From positions 8,677 to 72,676 of the forward strand of contig JADKDT010000018.1 of NCBI GenBank assembly GCA_016714465.1: a DNA stretch of 64,000 nt. Reading direction: 5' to 3'. The notes beneath the pieces were generated by a model that made no database searches, was not told the DNA's origin, and worked only from the letters and a program-made list of their open reading frames with translations. Shown here piece after piece: positions 35,067 to 43,467 of this stretch. The DNA is from Candidatus Brachythrix odensensis (GTDB lineage: Bacteria > Chloroflexota > Anaerolineae > J036 > Brachytrichaceae). The position numbers and the translations under genes are program-made. Numbering within the stretch: the stretch's first letter is position 1; each line of letters starts with the position of its first letter.

Positions 35067-35139
35067 TTTTCACCACAAAGACACAAAGGCACAAAGGAAA
35101 TACTGGCTTCTTGGTGTCTTTGTGCCTTTGTGGTGAAAA
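35067..35139. repeat. Intergenic inverted repeat, 'CACAAAGG' family
   Basis: TTTTCACCACAAAG (35067-35080), followed by CACAAAGG-type units, mirrors CTTTGTGGTGAAAA (35126-35139), preceded by the complementary units. Related copies are at 62034-62098 and, as a single arm, at about 4470-4500. The two genes here diverge. Confidence 0.8.
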
Positions 35140-35178
35140 GCTGAGGTAGTCAAGCATTGCGCCTGGGGAAGAGTGGAT

Positions 35179-37320
35179 TCAGCGCCGTCCCCGCTTGGAC
35201 GGCCGCGCCGCTTCCTGCAGTGGCTCGACCCGCACCGCGCAGGCCTTGTACTCGGGAATCTTGGCCCGCGGGTCGACGTCATCGAGGGTGAGCAGGTTGG
35301 CCGCCGCCTCGACAAAATGAAACGGGATGAAGACGACACCAGCAATGGTCTTGTCGGTCACTTTTGCGCGCAGGGTGATCGTGCCGCGCCGGGAGGACAC
35401 TCGGACGGGCTGCCCATCCGCCACGCCGGTTGTCGCGGCATCTACCGGGTTGAGCTCCATTAGCGCCTCGGGAAACAACTCATCCAGGCGGCTGTTTCGG
35501 GTGATTGAGCCGCCATGCCAATGCTCGAGCACCCGTCCGGTAGTCAGGATTAGTGGGTAGGTCTCGTCCGTTGGCTCGACCGCCGGGATGTACTCGAGCG
35601 GCCGGAATAGTCCGCGCCCGCGCGGGAACGCGTCGGCAAACAGAAACGGGGTGCCGGGGTGGGAGGTGTCATCGACCGGGGTCTGCAGTCCTTCGCCTTC
35701 CAGCCGTTCGTAGTGGATGCCGGCATAGTCAGGCAGCACCTGGGCGATCTCGGCCATCACCTCGGCTGGGTGGGCATACGCCCAACCCGCCGTTGGCCGG
35801 CCAAGGCGTGCCTCGATCCGCAGGGCGAGATCGCACACGATGGTCCAGTCGGCCCGCGCATTCCCGCGCAGCGGAATGGCCCGGCGCACCCGCTGGACGC
35901 GCCGATCGGTGTTGGTGAAGGTTCCGACCTTCTCGGCGAACGAGGCCGCGGGCAGAAAGACATCCGCGAAGGCGGCCGTCTCGTTCATGAACAGATCCTG
36001 GGCGACCAGAAATTCGAGCTGCTCAAACTGATGCCGGGCGTGATTGAGGTTGGGCTCGGACATCATCGGGTTCTCGCCCATGACGTACAACCCGCGCACC
36101 GTCGCGCCGATCGCGCCCACGATCTCGGTCGTCGACAATCCGCGAGCGCGGTTGAGCCCGCCCGGCTCAACATTCCAGGCCCGGTCAAACATCTGGGCGA
36201 CCGCCTCGTCGGTCACCGACTGGTAACCCGGGTAATGCCATGGCATCGCCCCGCAATCCGAGGCGCCCTGCACGTTATTCTGTCCGCGCAACGGATTGAG
36301 CCCAGTTCCCGGCCGCCCGATCTGGCCGGTCATCAGGGCCAGGTGGATGAGCGAGGCGGCATTGTCGGTGCCATGGGTGTGCTCGGGGATGCCAAGCGCC
36401 CAATAGATGGACGCATTCGCCGCGCCGGCGTACATCCGGGCCGCCTCGACAATCAAGCGGCGATCAACGCCCGACACGGACTCGGCATACTCCGGGGTGA
36501 ACGGCCCGAGCGAGGCCAGGAATTCGGCATACCCTTCGGTTCGGGCCTGGATGAAACCGTTGTTGGCCAGGCCGTCGCGGGCAATGACGTGGGCGATGGC
36601 GCTGAAGACCGGCACGTCTGTGCCGGGGCGCAGCGGCAGCCATAGCGCGGCGTAGTCGACCATCTCAATCCGGCGGGGATCGATGACGATAAGCTTCGCC
36701 CCGCGCTTGCGCACCGCCGCCTTCATCTGCAGGGCGATGATGGGATGCGTTTCGGCGGTGTTTGATCCGGTCACGATGAAGACATCGCTCAGCGCGACTT
36801 CGGCCGCAGTGTTCGACATCGCCGCCGAGCCCAGCGCGTCCATCAGGGCGACGACCGAGCCGGCGTGGCACAACCGGGTGCAATGGTCGATGTTGTTGGT
36901 CCGAAACAGCGCGCGGAAGAGTTTCTGCAGGAGATAGTTGTCTTCGTTGGTCGCCTTGGCGCACGAGAAAGCCGCCAGCCCGTCCGGTCCGTGCTTGGCA
37001 TAGATTCCGGTCAGCCGATCAGTGACAAGCTCGAGCGCCTCGTCCCAGGTTGCCTCACGCCAGGCTGCCCGATCGAAGGCCTGGGTCCGCCCGCCGGGCG
37101 TTTGGGGCTGGCGCCGGATCAGGGGCGTCGTCACCCGTTTGCGGTGATGTATAAAGTCGGTCCCAAAGCGGCCCTTGACGCACAAGTTGCCGTGATTGAC
37201 CACCGCGTCGCTCGGCGAGGTGACCTGATAAATCGCGTCGTCCTTGATATGCAACTGCAGCTTGCAACCCACCCCGCAGAAGGGGCAGGTCGTCGTGGTG
37301 ATTCGATCGGGGGTAACCAT
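35179..37320 (-). CDS. Formate dehydrogenase, molybdopterin catalytic subunit
   Basis: 713 residues. The N-terminal [4Fe-4S] ligands are Cys12, 15, 19 and 47 (TTCPFCGVGCKL ... GNLCVKG). The metal-ligand position is Cys151 in HCTRLCHAGSV, i.e. a Cys rather than Sec form. Further molybdopterin blocks are GSNTAETHPI and LNPLRGQNNVQGASDCG, and the C-terminal domain has RVLEHWHGGSITRNS. It oxidises formate to CO2. With the Fe-S and NuoEF-like genes upstream it makes an NAD-linked soluble complex. The ATG at 37320 precedes the Cys cluster directly; a longer start would overlap the previous gene. Confidence 0.92.
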   Translation of the reverse strand: MVTPDRITTTTCPFCGVGCKLQLHIKDDAIYQVTSPSDAVVNHGNLCVKGRFGTDFIHHRKRVTTPLIRRQPQTPGGRTQAFDRAAWREATWDEALELVTDRLTGIYAKHGPDGLAAFSCAKATNEDNYLLQKLFRALFRTNNIDHCTRLCHAGSVVALMDALGSAAMSNTAAEVALSDVFIVTGSNTAETHPIIALQMKAAVRKRGAKLIVIDPRRIEMVDYAALWLPLRPGTDVPVFSAIAHVIARDGLANNGFIQARTEGYAEFLASLGPFTPEYAESVSGVDRRLIVEAARMYAGAANASIYWALGIPEHTHGTDNAASLIHLALMTGQIGRPGTGLNPLRGQNNVQGASDCGAMPWHYPGYQSVTDEAVAQMFDRAWNVEPGGLNRARGLSTTEIVGAIGATVRGLYVMGENPMMSEPNLNHARHQFEQLEFLVAQDLFMNETAAFADVFLPAASFAEKVGTFTNTDRRVQRVRRAIPLRGNARADWTIVCDLALRIEARLGRPTAGWAYAHPAEVMAEIAQVLPDYAGIHYERLEGEGLQTPVDDTSHPGTPFLFADAFPRGRGLFRPLEYIPAVEPTDETYPLILTTGRVLEHWHGGSITRNSRLDELFPEALMELNPVDAATTGVADGQPVRVSSRRGTITLRAKVTDKTIAGVVFIPFHFVEAAANLLTLDDVDPRAKIPEYKACAVRVEPLQEAARPSKRGRR

Positions 37321-37328
37321 GTTCGGGA

Positions 37329-37985
37329 TCAGGCCGCCGGGCCGTCGGGATGCTCCAGCTCCCACGCGCGCAGGGGTTTAAGCGCGCCGCTCGGACACAC
37401 GCCGACGCATTGGCCGCAGAACACGCAGGTGGTCTCGGGCAGGGGTTTGCCAAAGAATGTGGCGATTTGGGTGTCGAACCCGCGCCCGTCGAAGTTGATG
37501 GCAAAAGCGTACTGGGCGTCCTCGGCGCACACCTGCACGCAGCGCCAGCACAGGATGCACTTGGCGTAGTCGCGGACGAACATCGGGTTGTCGGCGACGA
37601 CAGGCGGACGGCGTTCGCGCCCGCCGGCGAAGCGGGCAATGTCGGCCCCGGTCTCGGCGATCTGGGCCAGCGCATCCGGGGTCTCGCTCAGGTCGGTCGA
37701 GGCGGCCAGCATCTCGAGTACGGTCCTTCGGGCCCGGGTGATGCGCGGGCTCTCGGTCGTGATCGTCATGCCTTCCACGGCTCGGGTCACGCAGGCAGCC
37801 TGGAGCAGGCGCGCGCCCGTGGCTTCGACCACGCACATCCGGCACAAGCCGTTGGGCGCGCAGCGCGGGTCATAGCACAACGTTGGTATGTCTATCCCAA
37901 TCGCGCCCGCGGCATCGAGCACTGTCGCGCCCCGGGTGGTTTCGACAGTCAGCCTGTTGATCGTCAGATGGACGGTCTCAGTCAT
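37329..37985 (-). CDS. NuoG/HoxU-like iron-sulfur subunit of formate dehydrogenase
   Basis: 218 residues. An N-terminal [2Fe-2S] ferredoxin domain (IPTLCYDPRCAPNGLCRMCVVE), a His/Cys-rich middle segment, and two C-terminal [4Fe-4S] motifs (CILCWRCVQVC and CVFCGQCVGVCPSGA). In many NAD-dependent formate dehydrogenases this module is fused to the catalytic subunit; here it is a separate gene 8 bases upstream of it. It would carry electrons between the molybdenum site and the flavin subunit. Confidence 0.88.
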   Translation of the reverse strand: MTETVHLTINRLTVETTRGATVLDAAGAIGIDIPTLCYDPRCAPNGLCRMCVVEATGARLLQAACVTRAVEGMTITTESPRITRARRTVLEMLAASTDLSETPDALAQIAETGADIARFAGGRERRPPVVADNPMFVRDYAKCILCWRCVQVCAEDAQYAFAINFDGRGFDTQIATFFGKPLPETTCVFCGQCVGVCPSGALKPLRAWELEHPDGPAA

Positions 37986-38445
37986 TTGGAAAGAGCTCCG
38001 GCCAGCGCTTCAGGGCGCTGAGCGTGACGGAAGCCGCGGTCTGTCCAAGTCCGCACAACGAGGCGTCGGTCATCGTCCAGCCCACGTCGAGCAGGCGCTG
38101 CCGGTCGCCGGGCAGGGCCGCGCCCGCGGCCGCGCGCTCAAGAATCTCGGTCTGGCGCTGGGTGCCGAGCTGGCACGGGTAACACTTGCCGCACGATTCG
38201 TGGGCGAAGAAGCGGGCGATCCGGCGGATGGGCTCGCCCAGATCACGGGTTCTGTTGAAGACCATGACGACGCCTGACCCAAGCGGCAGGCCGGCTGCGC
38301 GCATGTCTTCCATGCTCAGCCGGGTGCCAAGCGCCTCAGGGCCGACCAGGGCCCCCGCCGCGCCACCCACCAGGAGGGCCTGGAGGTGTCCGTTCACCCC
38401 GCCCGCGCGCTCGAGCAATTCGCCCAGGCTGATGCCAAACGGCAT
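37978..38445 (-). CDS. NuoF-like NADH-binding subunit, C-terminal fragment
   Basis: The true frame opens near 38545 (AYCAYGTLKSPGPKLFCLSGDVARPGLYE), where one G of a G-run is missing. It contains the SLBB-like domain and the C-terminal [4Fe-4S] site HESCGKCYPCQLGT with a later Cys in DASLCGLGQTA. Its stop overlaps the start of the iron-sulfur subunit gene, showing coupled translation. It belongs to the gene at 38394-39581. Confidence 0.85.
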   Translation of the reverse strand: MPFGISLGELLERAGGVNGHLQALLVGGAAGALVGPEALGTRLSMEDMRAAGLPLGSGVVMVFNRTRDLGEPIRRIARFFAHESCGKCYPCQLGTQRQTEILERAAAGAALPGDRQRLLDVGWTMTDASLCGLGQTAASVTLSALKRWPELFPND

Positions 38446-39581
38446 CTCGTACAGTCCTGGCCGGGCGACATCGCCCGAAAGGCAGAAGAGCTTGGGTCCG
38501 GGCGACTTGAGCGTGCCATAGGCGCAATACGCTTCGGCCCCCGTTCGAGCAAGGTCCGGGCCGCCGCCAAGGTCTCAACGTTGTTCACCACCGTCGGCGC
38601 GCCAAACAGGCCGTGGGTGACGGGAAAGGGCGGCTTGAGGCGCGGAAAGCCGCGCTTGCCCTCGATCGACTCGATCAGGGCCGTCTCCTCACCGCAGATG
38701 TAGGCGCCGGCGCCTGAGCGGACCTCGATCTCAATTGAGAAGCCGGAGCCGAACGCGTTGGGGCCGAGGTAGCCGGCCATGCGCAGCACATCGACGGCCC
38801 CGCGGGTCCGGGCCAGTGCGAGCGGGTACTCGGCCCGGATGTAAATGTAAACGCGATTTGCGCCGACGGCATAGGCGGCCAGCAGCGCGCCCTCGAGCGG
38901 CCGCCACGGATCTTGCTCGAGCAGAATGCGATCCTTGAAGGTCCCGGGTTCGGACTCATCGGCGTTGACGACGACGTATTTGGCGGGGCCTTGAGCAGCC
39001 GCGACGGCCTCCCACTTGGCAGCCGTGGCAAAGCCCGCGCCGCCCCGGCCGGCCAGGCCGCCTTTGCGGATCTCATCGATCACCTGTTGGCCGGGTTCGC
39101 GAAGCGCGCGTTCATAGGCCCGCATCCCGCCTGAGGCGACATACTCGGCCAGGCTGGCCGGGCGCCCGCGCCCGCATAACGCCGTTAGCCAGCGCACGTC
39201 GCCGTCCACGTGATCGCGCGCATCCGGTTCGGCGGCGGTGAGGACCCCGCGTGTTTCGATCAGCGTGGCCGGAGCGCGATTGCACAGGCCGGGGCAGGGC
39301 GAATCGCGCACATCCGCGCCGGCGGCCAGCAGTTTCTGGCGCAACCCGGCGCTGCCGGCCAGTGCGCAGGCTGGATCGACGCACACATGGTGGACGACCT
39401 CGGGGCCAGGGGTCGCGCGCAGGAGATCGTAGAAGCTGATGACGCCGTGCACGTCGGCCAGCGGCGCACCAAGACCAGCTGCGATCCGCCCGGCGGCGGC
39501 CTCTGAAATCCAGCCGTCTGCGGCCTGGGCGGCCAGCAGGGCCGGCAGCAATTGTGAGCGTCGTGGCTCGGGGTTCGTCAT
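38394..39581 (-). CDS. NuoE-NuoF fusion subunit of NAD-linked formate dehydrogenase, N-terminal fragment
   Basis: The first 140 residues are NuoE-like with a thioredoxin-type [2Fe-2S] set (HVCVDPACALAG ... SPCPGLCNRAPA). NuoF follows: GGLAGRGGAGFATAAKW (NADH/FMN binding), VVNADESEPGTFKDR, SGAGAYICGEETALIESIEG. The frame is lost near 38545; the rest is at 37978-38445. Such E-F fusions occur in HoxF and FdsB-type enzymes and pass electrons to NAD+. ATG at 39581 precedes NPEPRRSQLL; the longer frame has no similarity. Confidence 0.88.
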   Translation of the reverse strand: MTNPEPRRSQLLPALLAAQAADGWISEAAAGRIAAGLGAPLADVHGVISFYDLLRATPGPEVVHHVCVDPACALAGSAGLRQKLLAAGADVRDSPCPGLCNRAPATLIETRGVLTAAEPDARDHVDGDVRWLTALCGRGRPASLAEYVASGGMRAYERALREPGQQVIDEIRKGGLAGRGGAGFATAAKWEAVAAAQGPAKYVVVNADESEPGTFKDRILLEQDPWRPLEGALLAAYAVGANRVYIYIRAEYPLALARTRGAVDVLRMAGYLGPNAFGSGFSIEIEVRSGAGAYICGEETALIESIEGKRGFPRLKPPFPVTHGLFGAPTVVNNVETLAAARTLLERGPKRIAPMARSSRPDPSSSAFRAMSPGQDCTRCRLASAWANCSSARAG

Positions 39582-39718
39582 GACGGACGTATTGTGGCCG
39601 GGCCGCGCATTTGCGTCAACCCGGATAGGCGGCGGGACCATGGTTGTTGCAAAGTCCTCCGCAGCGCCTTAGCAAGAACGCCGATTGGGCAGGATCGGGC
39701 TGCGCCTTCGATTTTGCG

Positions 39719-41071
39719 TTATCTCCCAGCCTGCATGACGTCGTCCAGCGTCCGCACCCCGGCGATCGTGCGTAAAAAATCGCCCACACTCGGGCTGCGC
39801 TCGCGCAAGGCTTGCACGGCTGGGCCGATTGGATCGCGGCCAGCGGCTGGCGCGCCACCGGGTTCGGCGTTGTATGCGCCATAGAAGGCGAAGTAGGCCT
39901 GGTTCAGGCGGCGGATGGCGTAGCCGTTTGAGACGAACAGCGCCCGGCGGGAATCCATGTAGGCTTCAGCTTCCTCGATCTTGCCGGCGGCCAGCAGGTC
40001 GTCGGCGCGCAGACGCGTCTCGCGCATGGCGGCGTTGAAATCGAATGGCGCGGGTTGGGCCGCCCGATCAGAGGCCAGCACGGCTTCGGCACGGCCAAAT
40101 TCGAGGTCGCGCGCGGTGTCCGGATAGTGGCGCTTCAAGACGCGCGCGCCAATCTCGCGCTGCACGATCACGGAGGCGGTCTCGTTGATGACCCGGGCGA
40201 CGGGATCGTCACCATACGACACCGCAACCGGGGCAAGTCGAAAGAGCAGATAGTTGTGCACCCACTCGTGCGCGGCCGTGTCAATGATGAAGGGCAATGA
40301 CGGGGTTTCGGGCAACATCGTCGGGTACGCCCCGAGTCCGCCGATCGCGGTGACAAAGGACGAGATGTTGAACCGTTTTTCGGTGCTGCGCTCGATGCTG
40401 TCGAACTGATCGACGGTGAGGCCAACCTGCAGTTCGCGCTGATCAATCCGTTCGATTCGATCACGGCGCGAAACAATCAGGACGTGTGGAAGCTGGGTCA
40501 TCCTGAAGCGCAAGGGAGGCATGACCTGGCCGCCCAGCGCAAACCCCTCGTCCCGCAAGGCGCCCTCGACTTGCTCTTGCAGGATCGACTCAGCCAGCTC
40601 CTGACGCGCCACCAGGTCAGCCCGCGCCAGGTCGCGCTGCGCCCGCAGTTCGGCCGAAACAAGCGCGGGATCGGGAATGGTCGGATCGACATACAGACGA
40701 TTGATCTCTAAATCGAGGCGTTGCTGGTCTGAGATGCGGCGTACATAGTCGCGGACGAAGGCGATGCGCTGGCTTTCGGACATGCCCGCCTGTGGGGCGA
40801 TCAACTCGTGCCCAAGTTTGCCCGCCACGGCATCGGCGATCCAGGCGATGAAATCGAAGGACTGGCCTGCCAGCAGCCGATCCAGCATGGCGCCTCGATC
40901 GGAGCTCTGTGGCACGTCAAACCGTAGCGATGTCAGAAGCAGCACGCCCAGGGCCAGACGGGGAAAATCGTGCCGCCACCAGTTGCGCAGGGCAGGGGCC
41001 ACATGCGCGCGAGCGAAACGCCTCGCCGCCCGCGCCTTTATCCACATCTTGTGCCACCGTTGTGTCCCCAT
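39719..41071 (-). CDS. Putative membrane-linked zinc peptidase (HEWVH protein)
   Basis: 450 residues. A basic N-terminus and one hydrophobic segment (residues 38-50) suggest a membrane anchor. The region at 264-300 has an HExxH zinc motif, HEWVH at 268-272, and a downstream Glu in NETAS (297), the spacing of a gluzincin. The central part is helical (RRISDQQRLDLEINRLY, RAQRDLARADLVARQELAE). The C-terminal part is rich in helices. I do not recognise a named family; peptidase activity is inferred from the motif. It is convergent with the NuoEF gene, 137 bases away. Confidence 0.7.
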   Translation of the reverse strand: MGTQRWHKMWIKARAARRFARAHVAPALRNWWRHDFPRLALGVLLLTSLRFDVPQSSDRGAMLDRLLAGQSFDFIAWIADAVAGKLGHELIAPQAGMSESQRIAFVRDYVRRISDQQRLDLEINRLYVDPTIPDPALVSAELRAQRDLARADLVARQELAESILQEQVEGALRDEGFALGGQVMPPLRFRMTQLPHVLIVSRRDRIERIDQRELQVGLTVDQFDSIERSTEKRFNISSFVTAIGGLGAYPTMLPETPSLPFIIDTAAHEWVHNYLLFRLAPVAVSYGDDPVARVINETASVIVQREIGARVLKRHYPDTARDLEFGRAEAVLASDRAAQPAPFDFNAAMRETRLRADDLLAAGKIEEAEAYMDSRRALFVSNGYAIRRLNQAYFAFYGAYNAEPGGAPAAGRDPIGPAVQALRERSPSVGDFLRTIAGVRTLDDVMQAGR

Positions 41072-41181
41072 CTTGTTATGCCAAATCCTCGCCGGCGGCT
41101 AAATCCGACCGCCACATATGGGGAAGTATGCAGTTTTCACGCTACGGGTGGCGTTAAGAATAACTGAATAGTGGCCTAAAT

Positions 41182-41211
41182 TTGACAATAATCGACACGT
41201 GCTCTTACATA
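41182..41211 (+). promoter_or_regulatory. Candidate sigma-70 promoter upstream of ogt
   Basis: TTGACA (41182-41187) is separated by 18 bases from TACATA (41206-41211) in an AT-richer stretch of the 297-base intergenic gap. It points towards ogt, 158 bases downstream. A TATAAT at 41302-41307 has no matching -35. Confidence 0.55.
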
Positions 41212-41223
41212 ACAATTCCGTTT

Positions 41224-41274
41224 TGTGGACAAGTGCATACCTTTCTGGGGATAAGGAGGAGGCTTTGGGGATAA
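41224..41274 (+). promoter_or_regulatory. Three near-DnaA-box 9-mers, evenly spaced
   Basis: TGTGGACAA (41224-41232), TGGGGATAA (41246-41254) and TGGGGATAA (41266-41274) each differ by one base from TGTGGATAA, the complement of the DnaA box. They are 22 and 20 bases apart, about two helical turns. DnaA binding is possible but unproven. Confidence 0.35.
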
Positions 41275-41368
41275 CTCGGTCCTCGAGGGAGTCAGCGACG
41301 CTATAATTTCCTGCAGATCGCCGTGCAGGATTCCGCGGGGCGGACTGGTGTGGACGGATTGACGTATT

Positions 41369-41761
41369 ATGTTTCAGGTCACCTTGGATACACCGATCGG
41401 ACGACTGCTCATTGAAGGCACGCGCGATGCGGTCACGGCCATCAATGTTGTGCCACCCGATACCCAGGCGGTCCTCCGGTCGGGCGGCGCGCCGACCATG
41501 GCCAGGCGGCAATTGCGCGAAATTTTGCGGGAAAGCGCCGATTGTTCGACGTGCCCGTATCGCTGGATGGGACGCATTTCCAGCGCGCGGTGTGGACTGA
41601 GATCCAGGCCGTTGACTTCGGGTCCACCATCAGCTATGCCGAACTCGCCCGGCGCATTCACGCGCCGTCCGCCCCGCGCGCGGTTGGGCGGGCCAATGCG
41701 GCCAACCCGGTGCTCATCATCGTGCCCTGCCACCGGGTGCTCAGCACACGCGGGCGGCTGA
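41369..41761 (+). CDS. ogt: Methylated-DNA-protein cysteine methyltransferase, fragment 1
   Basis: The N-terminal part (MFQVTLDTPIGRLLIEGTRD...QLREI) matches the small N-terminal domain of Ogt. After about 41533 the frame is wrong: one T is missing in a T-run (restoring it gives REIFAGKRRLFDVPVSL). The active-site domain is in the next fragment. The enzyme removes O6-alkyl groups from guanine in DNA by transferring them to its own Cys. Confidence 0.75.
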   Translation: MFQVTLDTPIGRLLIEGTRDAVTAINVVPPDTQAVLRSGGAPTMARRQLREILRESADCSTCPYRWMGRISSARCGLRSRPLTSGPPSAMPNSPGAFTRRPPRARLGGPMRPTRCSSSCPATGCSAHAGG

Positions 41762-41829
41762 CCGGATACCGGGCTGGCTTGGCTGCAAAGGAATGGTTGC
41801 TGAAGCATGAGCGGGCGGTGATGTTCTAG
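41542..41829 (+). CDS. ogt: Methylated-DNA-protein cysteine methyltransferase, fragment 2 (active site)
   Basis: The frame matches from about 41530 (GKRRLFDVPVSLDGTHFQRAVWTEIQ). It contains the helix-turn-helix (TISYAELARRIHAPSAPRAVG), and the acceptor Cys in IVPCHRVLSTRGRLTGYRAGL, then KEWLLKHE. Joined with fragment 1 it makes a normal protein of about 153 residues. The stop abuts the ATG of the glycosyltransferase gene. Confidence 0.88.
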   Translation: MFDVPVSLDGTHFQRAVWTEIQAVDFGSTISYAELARRIHAPSAPRAVGRANAANPVLIIVPCHRVLSTRGRLTGYRAGLAAKEWLLKHERAVMF

Positions 41830-42540
41830 ATGGGCCGGCCGACGGTCGCCATCGACTGCCGACTGATGAAGCATCGGCGGGCGGGCATCTCGCAATATAC
41901 CCGTGGGCTCGCCATCGCCCTGTCCGAATTGCCTGCGCGCGATTTCGATCTGGTCTTGCTGCTTGATCGACGTGATCGCGACACTCAGTGGATACCGGCG
42001 GGCGTGACCGTGCGCCGCACGGTCACGCCCGCCCATCACCGCTTCGAGCCCTGGGTCTGGCCGCTGGAATTGGCCGCGCGTTTCCCCAGTCTCGCTCTGC
42101 TGCATTCGCCCGATTTCATCACGCCGGCCGGGCGTTTTAAAAAGGTCATCACCCTGCACGACCTGTATTTCATGGAGCACCCCGAAGTCATGGGCGTGGA
42201 TGGCGCGCGATACTATGCCCGCACGCCCGACTCGGCCGCGCGAGCCCACCGCATCATTGCCGTCTCCGCCCACACTGCCGCCGATATCGGGCAGCATCTC
42301 GGCCCGGCTGCGTCGGACAAGACCGTTGTCGTGCATGAGGCCGGGGGCAATTCCGGTTCTCGTGGCGCGGTCCGAGGATGCGATCCAGCCCTATGTCCTG
42401 TTCGTCGGGACCTTCGAGCCGCGCAAGAATCTGGATACGCTGCTGCGCGCGCTTGCCCGGCCCGAGGCAAGCGCCGTGCACCTTGTCATCGCTGGCGAGC
42501 CAGGCTGGCGGGCGGGCGGGCCGGCCGAACTTGCGAATGA
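41830..42540 (+). CDS. GT4 glycosyltransferase, fragment 1 (acceptor domain)
   Basis: The N-terminal GT-B domain: VAIDCRLMKHRRAGISQYTRG (glycine-rich loop), LLHSPDFITP and KVITLHDLYFMEHPEVM, then RIIAVSAHTAADIGQHLG. The frame is lost at about 42340 where five G should be four. The donor-binding half is at 42344-42922. It starts directly after the ogt stop, so the two are co-transcribed, although their roles seem unrelated. Confidence 0.8.
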   Translation: MGRPTVAIDCRLMKHRRAGISQYTRGLAIALSELPARDFDLVLLLDRRDRDTQWIPAGVTVRRTVTPAHHRFEPWVWPLELAARFPSLALLHSPDFITPAGRFKKVITLHDLYFMEHPEVMGVDGARYYARTPDSAARAHRIIAVSAHTAADIGQHLGPAASDKTVVVHEAGGNSGSRGAVRGCDPALCPVRRDLRAAQESGYAAARACPARGKRRAPCHRWRARLAGGRAGRTCE

Positions 42541-42922
42541 GCTCGGCGTGGCAGGGCGGGTGCGCTTCGCAGGACGGGTCGACGATAGTAAGCTTGATGC
42601 GTTGTACGCCCGTGCGCGCGGCTTTGTGATGCCGTCGTTGTCCGAGGGCTTTGGGCTGCCCGTGCTCGAGGCGATGGCCCGGGGTGTGCCAGTGGTGTGC
42701 GCGGCGGCCGGCGCGCTTCCGGAAGTCGCCGGCGCCGCAGCGCTTTTGCACGCCCCGTCTGATGGAGCGGCCCTCGCCAATCATTTGGGCGAGCTATGGG
42801 CCGACCCCGGTCTGCGGGCCGATCTGGCCCGGCGCGGGCTCGCCCAGGCCGCGCGCTTCTCCTGGGCTCGCGCCGCGCGCGAGACCGCCGCGGTATATCG
42901 GGCGGCCATGGGGCTTCGGTGA
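42344..42922 (+). CDS. GT4 glycosyltransferase, fragment 2 (nucleotide-sugar domain)
   Basis: It continues fragment 1: VLFVGTFEPRKNLDTLLRAL, LVIAGEPGWR, RVRFAGRVDDSKLDALYARA, and the donor-binding EGFGLPVLEAMARGVPVVCA with the E-x7-E pair. Together they form a protein of about 364 residues that likely adds a sugar to a glycan or lipid at the cytoplasmic face of the membrane. Confidence 0.82.
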   Translation, partial: GAIPVLVARSEDAIQPYVLFVGTFEPRKNLDTLLRALARPEASAVHLVIAGEPGWRAGGPAELANELGVAGRVRFAGRVDDSKLDALYARARGFVMPSLSEGFGLPVLEAMARGVPVVCAAAGALPEVAGAAALLHAPSDGAALANHLGELWADPGLRADLARRGLAQAARFSWARAARETAAVYRAAMGLR

Positions 42923-42955
42923 TACACCTCGCGGGCGAGGGACGAGGCCAATAGC

Positions 42956-43011
42956 GATCAACCTCGCGGGGGGCCCCGGCGCAGTTCCAGGGCCCCCCCG
43001 CGAGGTTGATC
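42956..43011. repeat. Inverted repeat between glycosyltransferase and DinB-like genes
   Basis: GATCAACCTCGCGGGGGG (from 42956) mirrors CCCCCCCGCGAGGTTGATC (to 43011) across a GC-rich loop. The arms differ by one base in the G/C run. It ends 18 bases before the next start codon. Confidence 0.75.
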
Positions 43012-43029
43012 TCATCGAGAGGCAAATCC

Positions 43030-43467
43030 ATGTCTGTTGATCGAACCCATATTGAAACCAACCGCGCATCCACCGCGCGCATCCGCGCCCTCGTCGCCGG
43101 TCTAGGCGACGATGCCTTGCGTCAGCCCGTCGGCGAACACTGGACCGTCGCCATCGCGCTCGCCCACCTGGCATTCTGGGATCGGCGCGTTCTGCGACTT
43201 CTGGAAATTGCCGAGCGTGACGGGTTGCGTGATGTGCCGAACATCGACGTGTCGGTCAACGATCTGTCGCTGCCGTTTTGGGCGGCTCTCCCGCCGCGCG
43301 AAGCGGCCCGGATCGCCCTCGAGACGTCCGAAGCGCTCGACAGGCGACTCGAGGCGCTCCCGCCGCGTGTGCTGGAGATGCTCCGGAGTGGCAACCCGCG
43401 CTGGGTGCAGCGTGGTTTGCACCGCGATGCGCACCTCGACGAGATCGACGCCGCGCTGAGGATTTAG
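43030..43467 (+). CDS. DinB/maleylpyruvate-isomerase-like protein
   Basis: 145 residues forming a four-helix bundle: HIETNRASTARIRALVAGL, HWTVAIALAHLAFWDRRVLR (typical 'H-x3-H' metal site region), AARIALETSEALDRRL, and a final HRDAHLDEIDAAL with His ligands. Members of the DinB/YfiT superfamily bind a divalent metal and act as thiol-dependent transferases or isomerases, but most have unknown function. The ATG at 43030 starts the first helix. Confidence 0.75.
   Translation: MSVDRTHIETNRASTARIRALVAGLGDDALRQPVGEHWTVAIALAHLAFWDRRVLRLLEIAERDGLRDVPNIDVSVNDLSLPFWAALPPREAARIALETSEALDRRLEALPPRVLEMLRSGNPRWVQRGLHRDAHLDEIDAALRI

Noticed and set aside
33176..35149. Very long plus-strand open frame (657 codons) opposite the two Gfo/Idh genes
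   Set aside because: It is a GC-driven antisense shadow: low complexity, Gly/Arg/His-rich, no family motif, and the minus strand encodes clear enzymes throughout.
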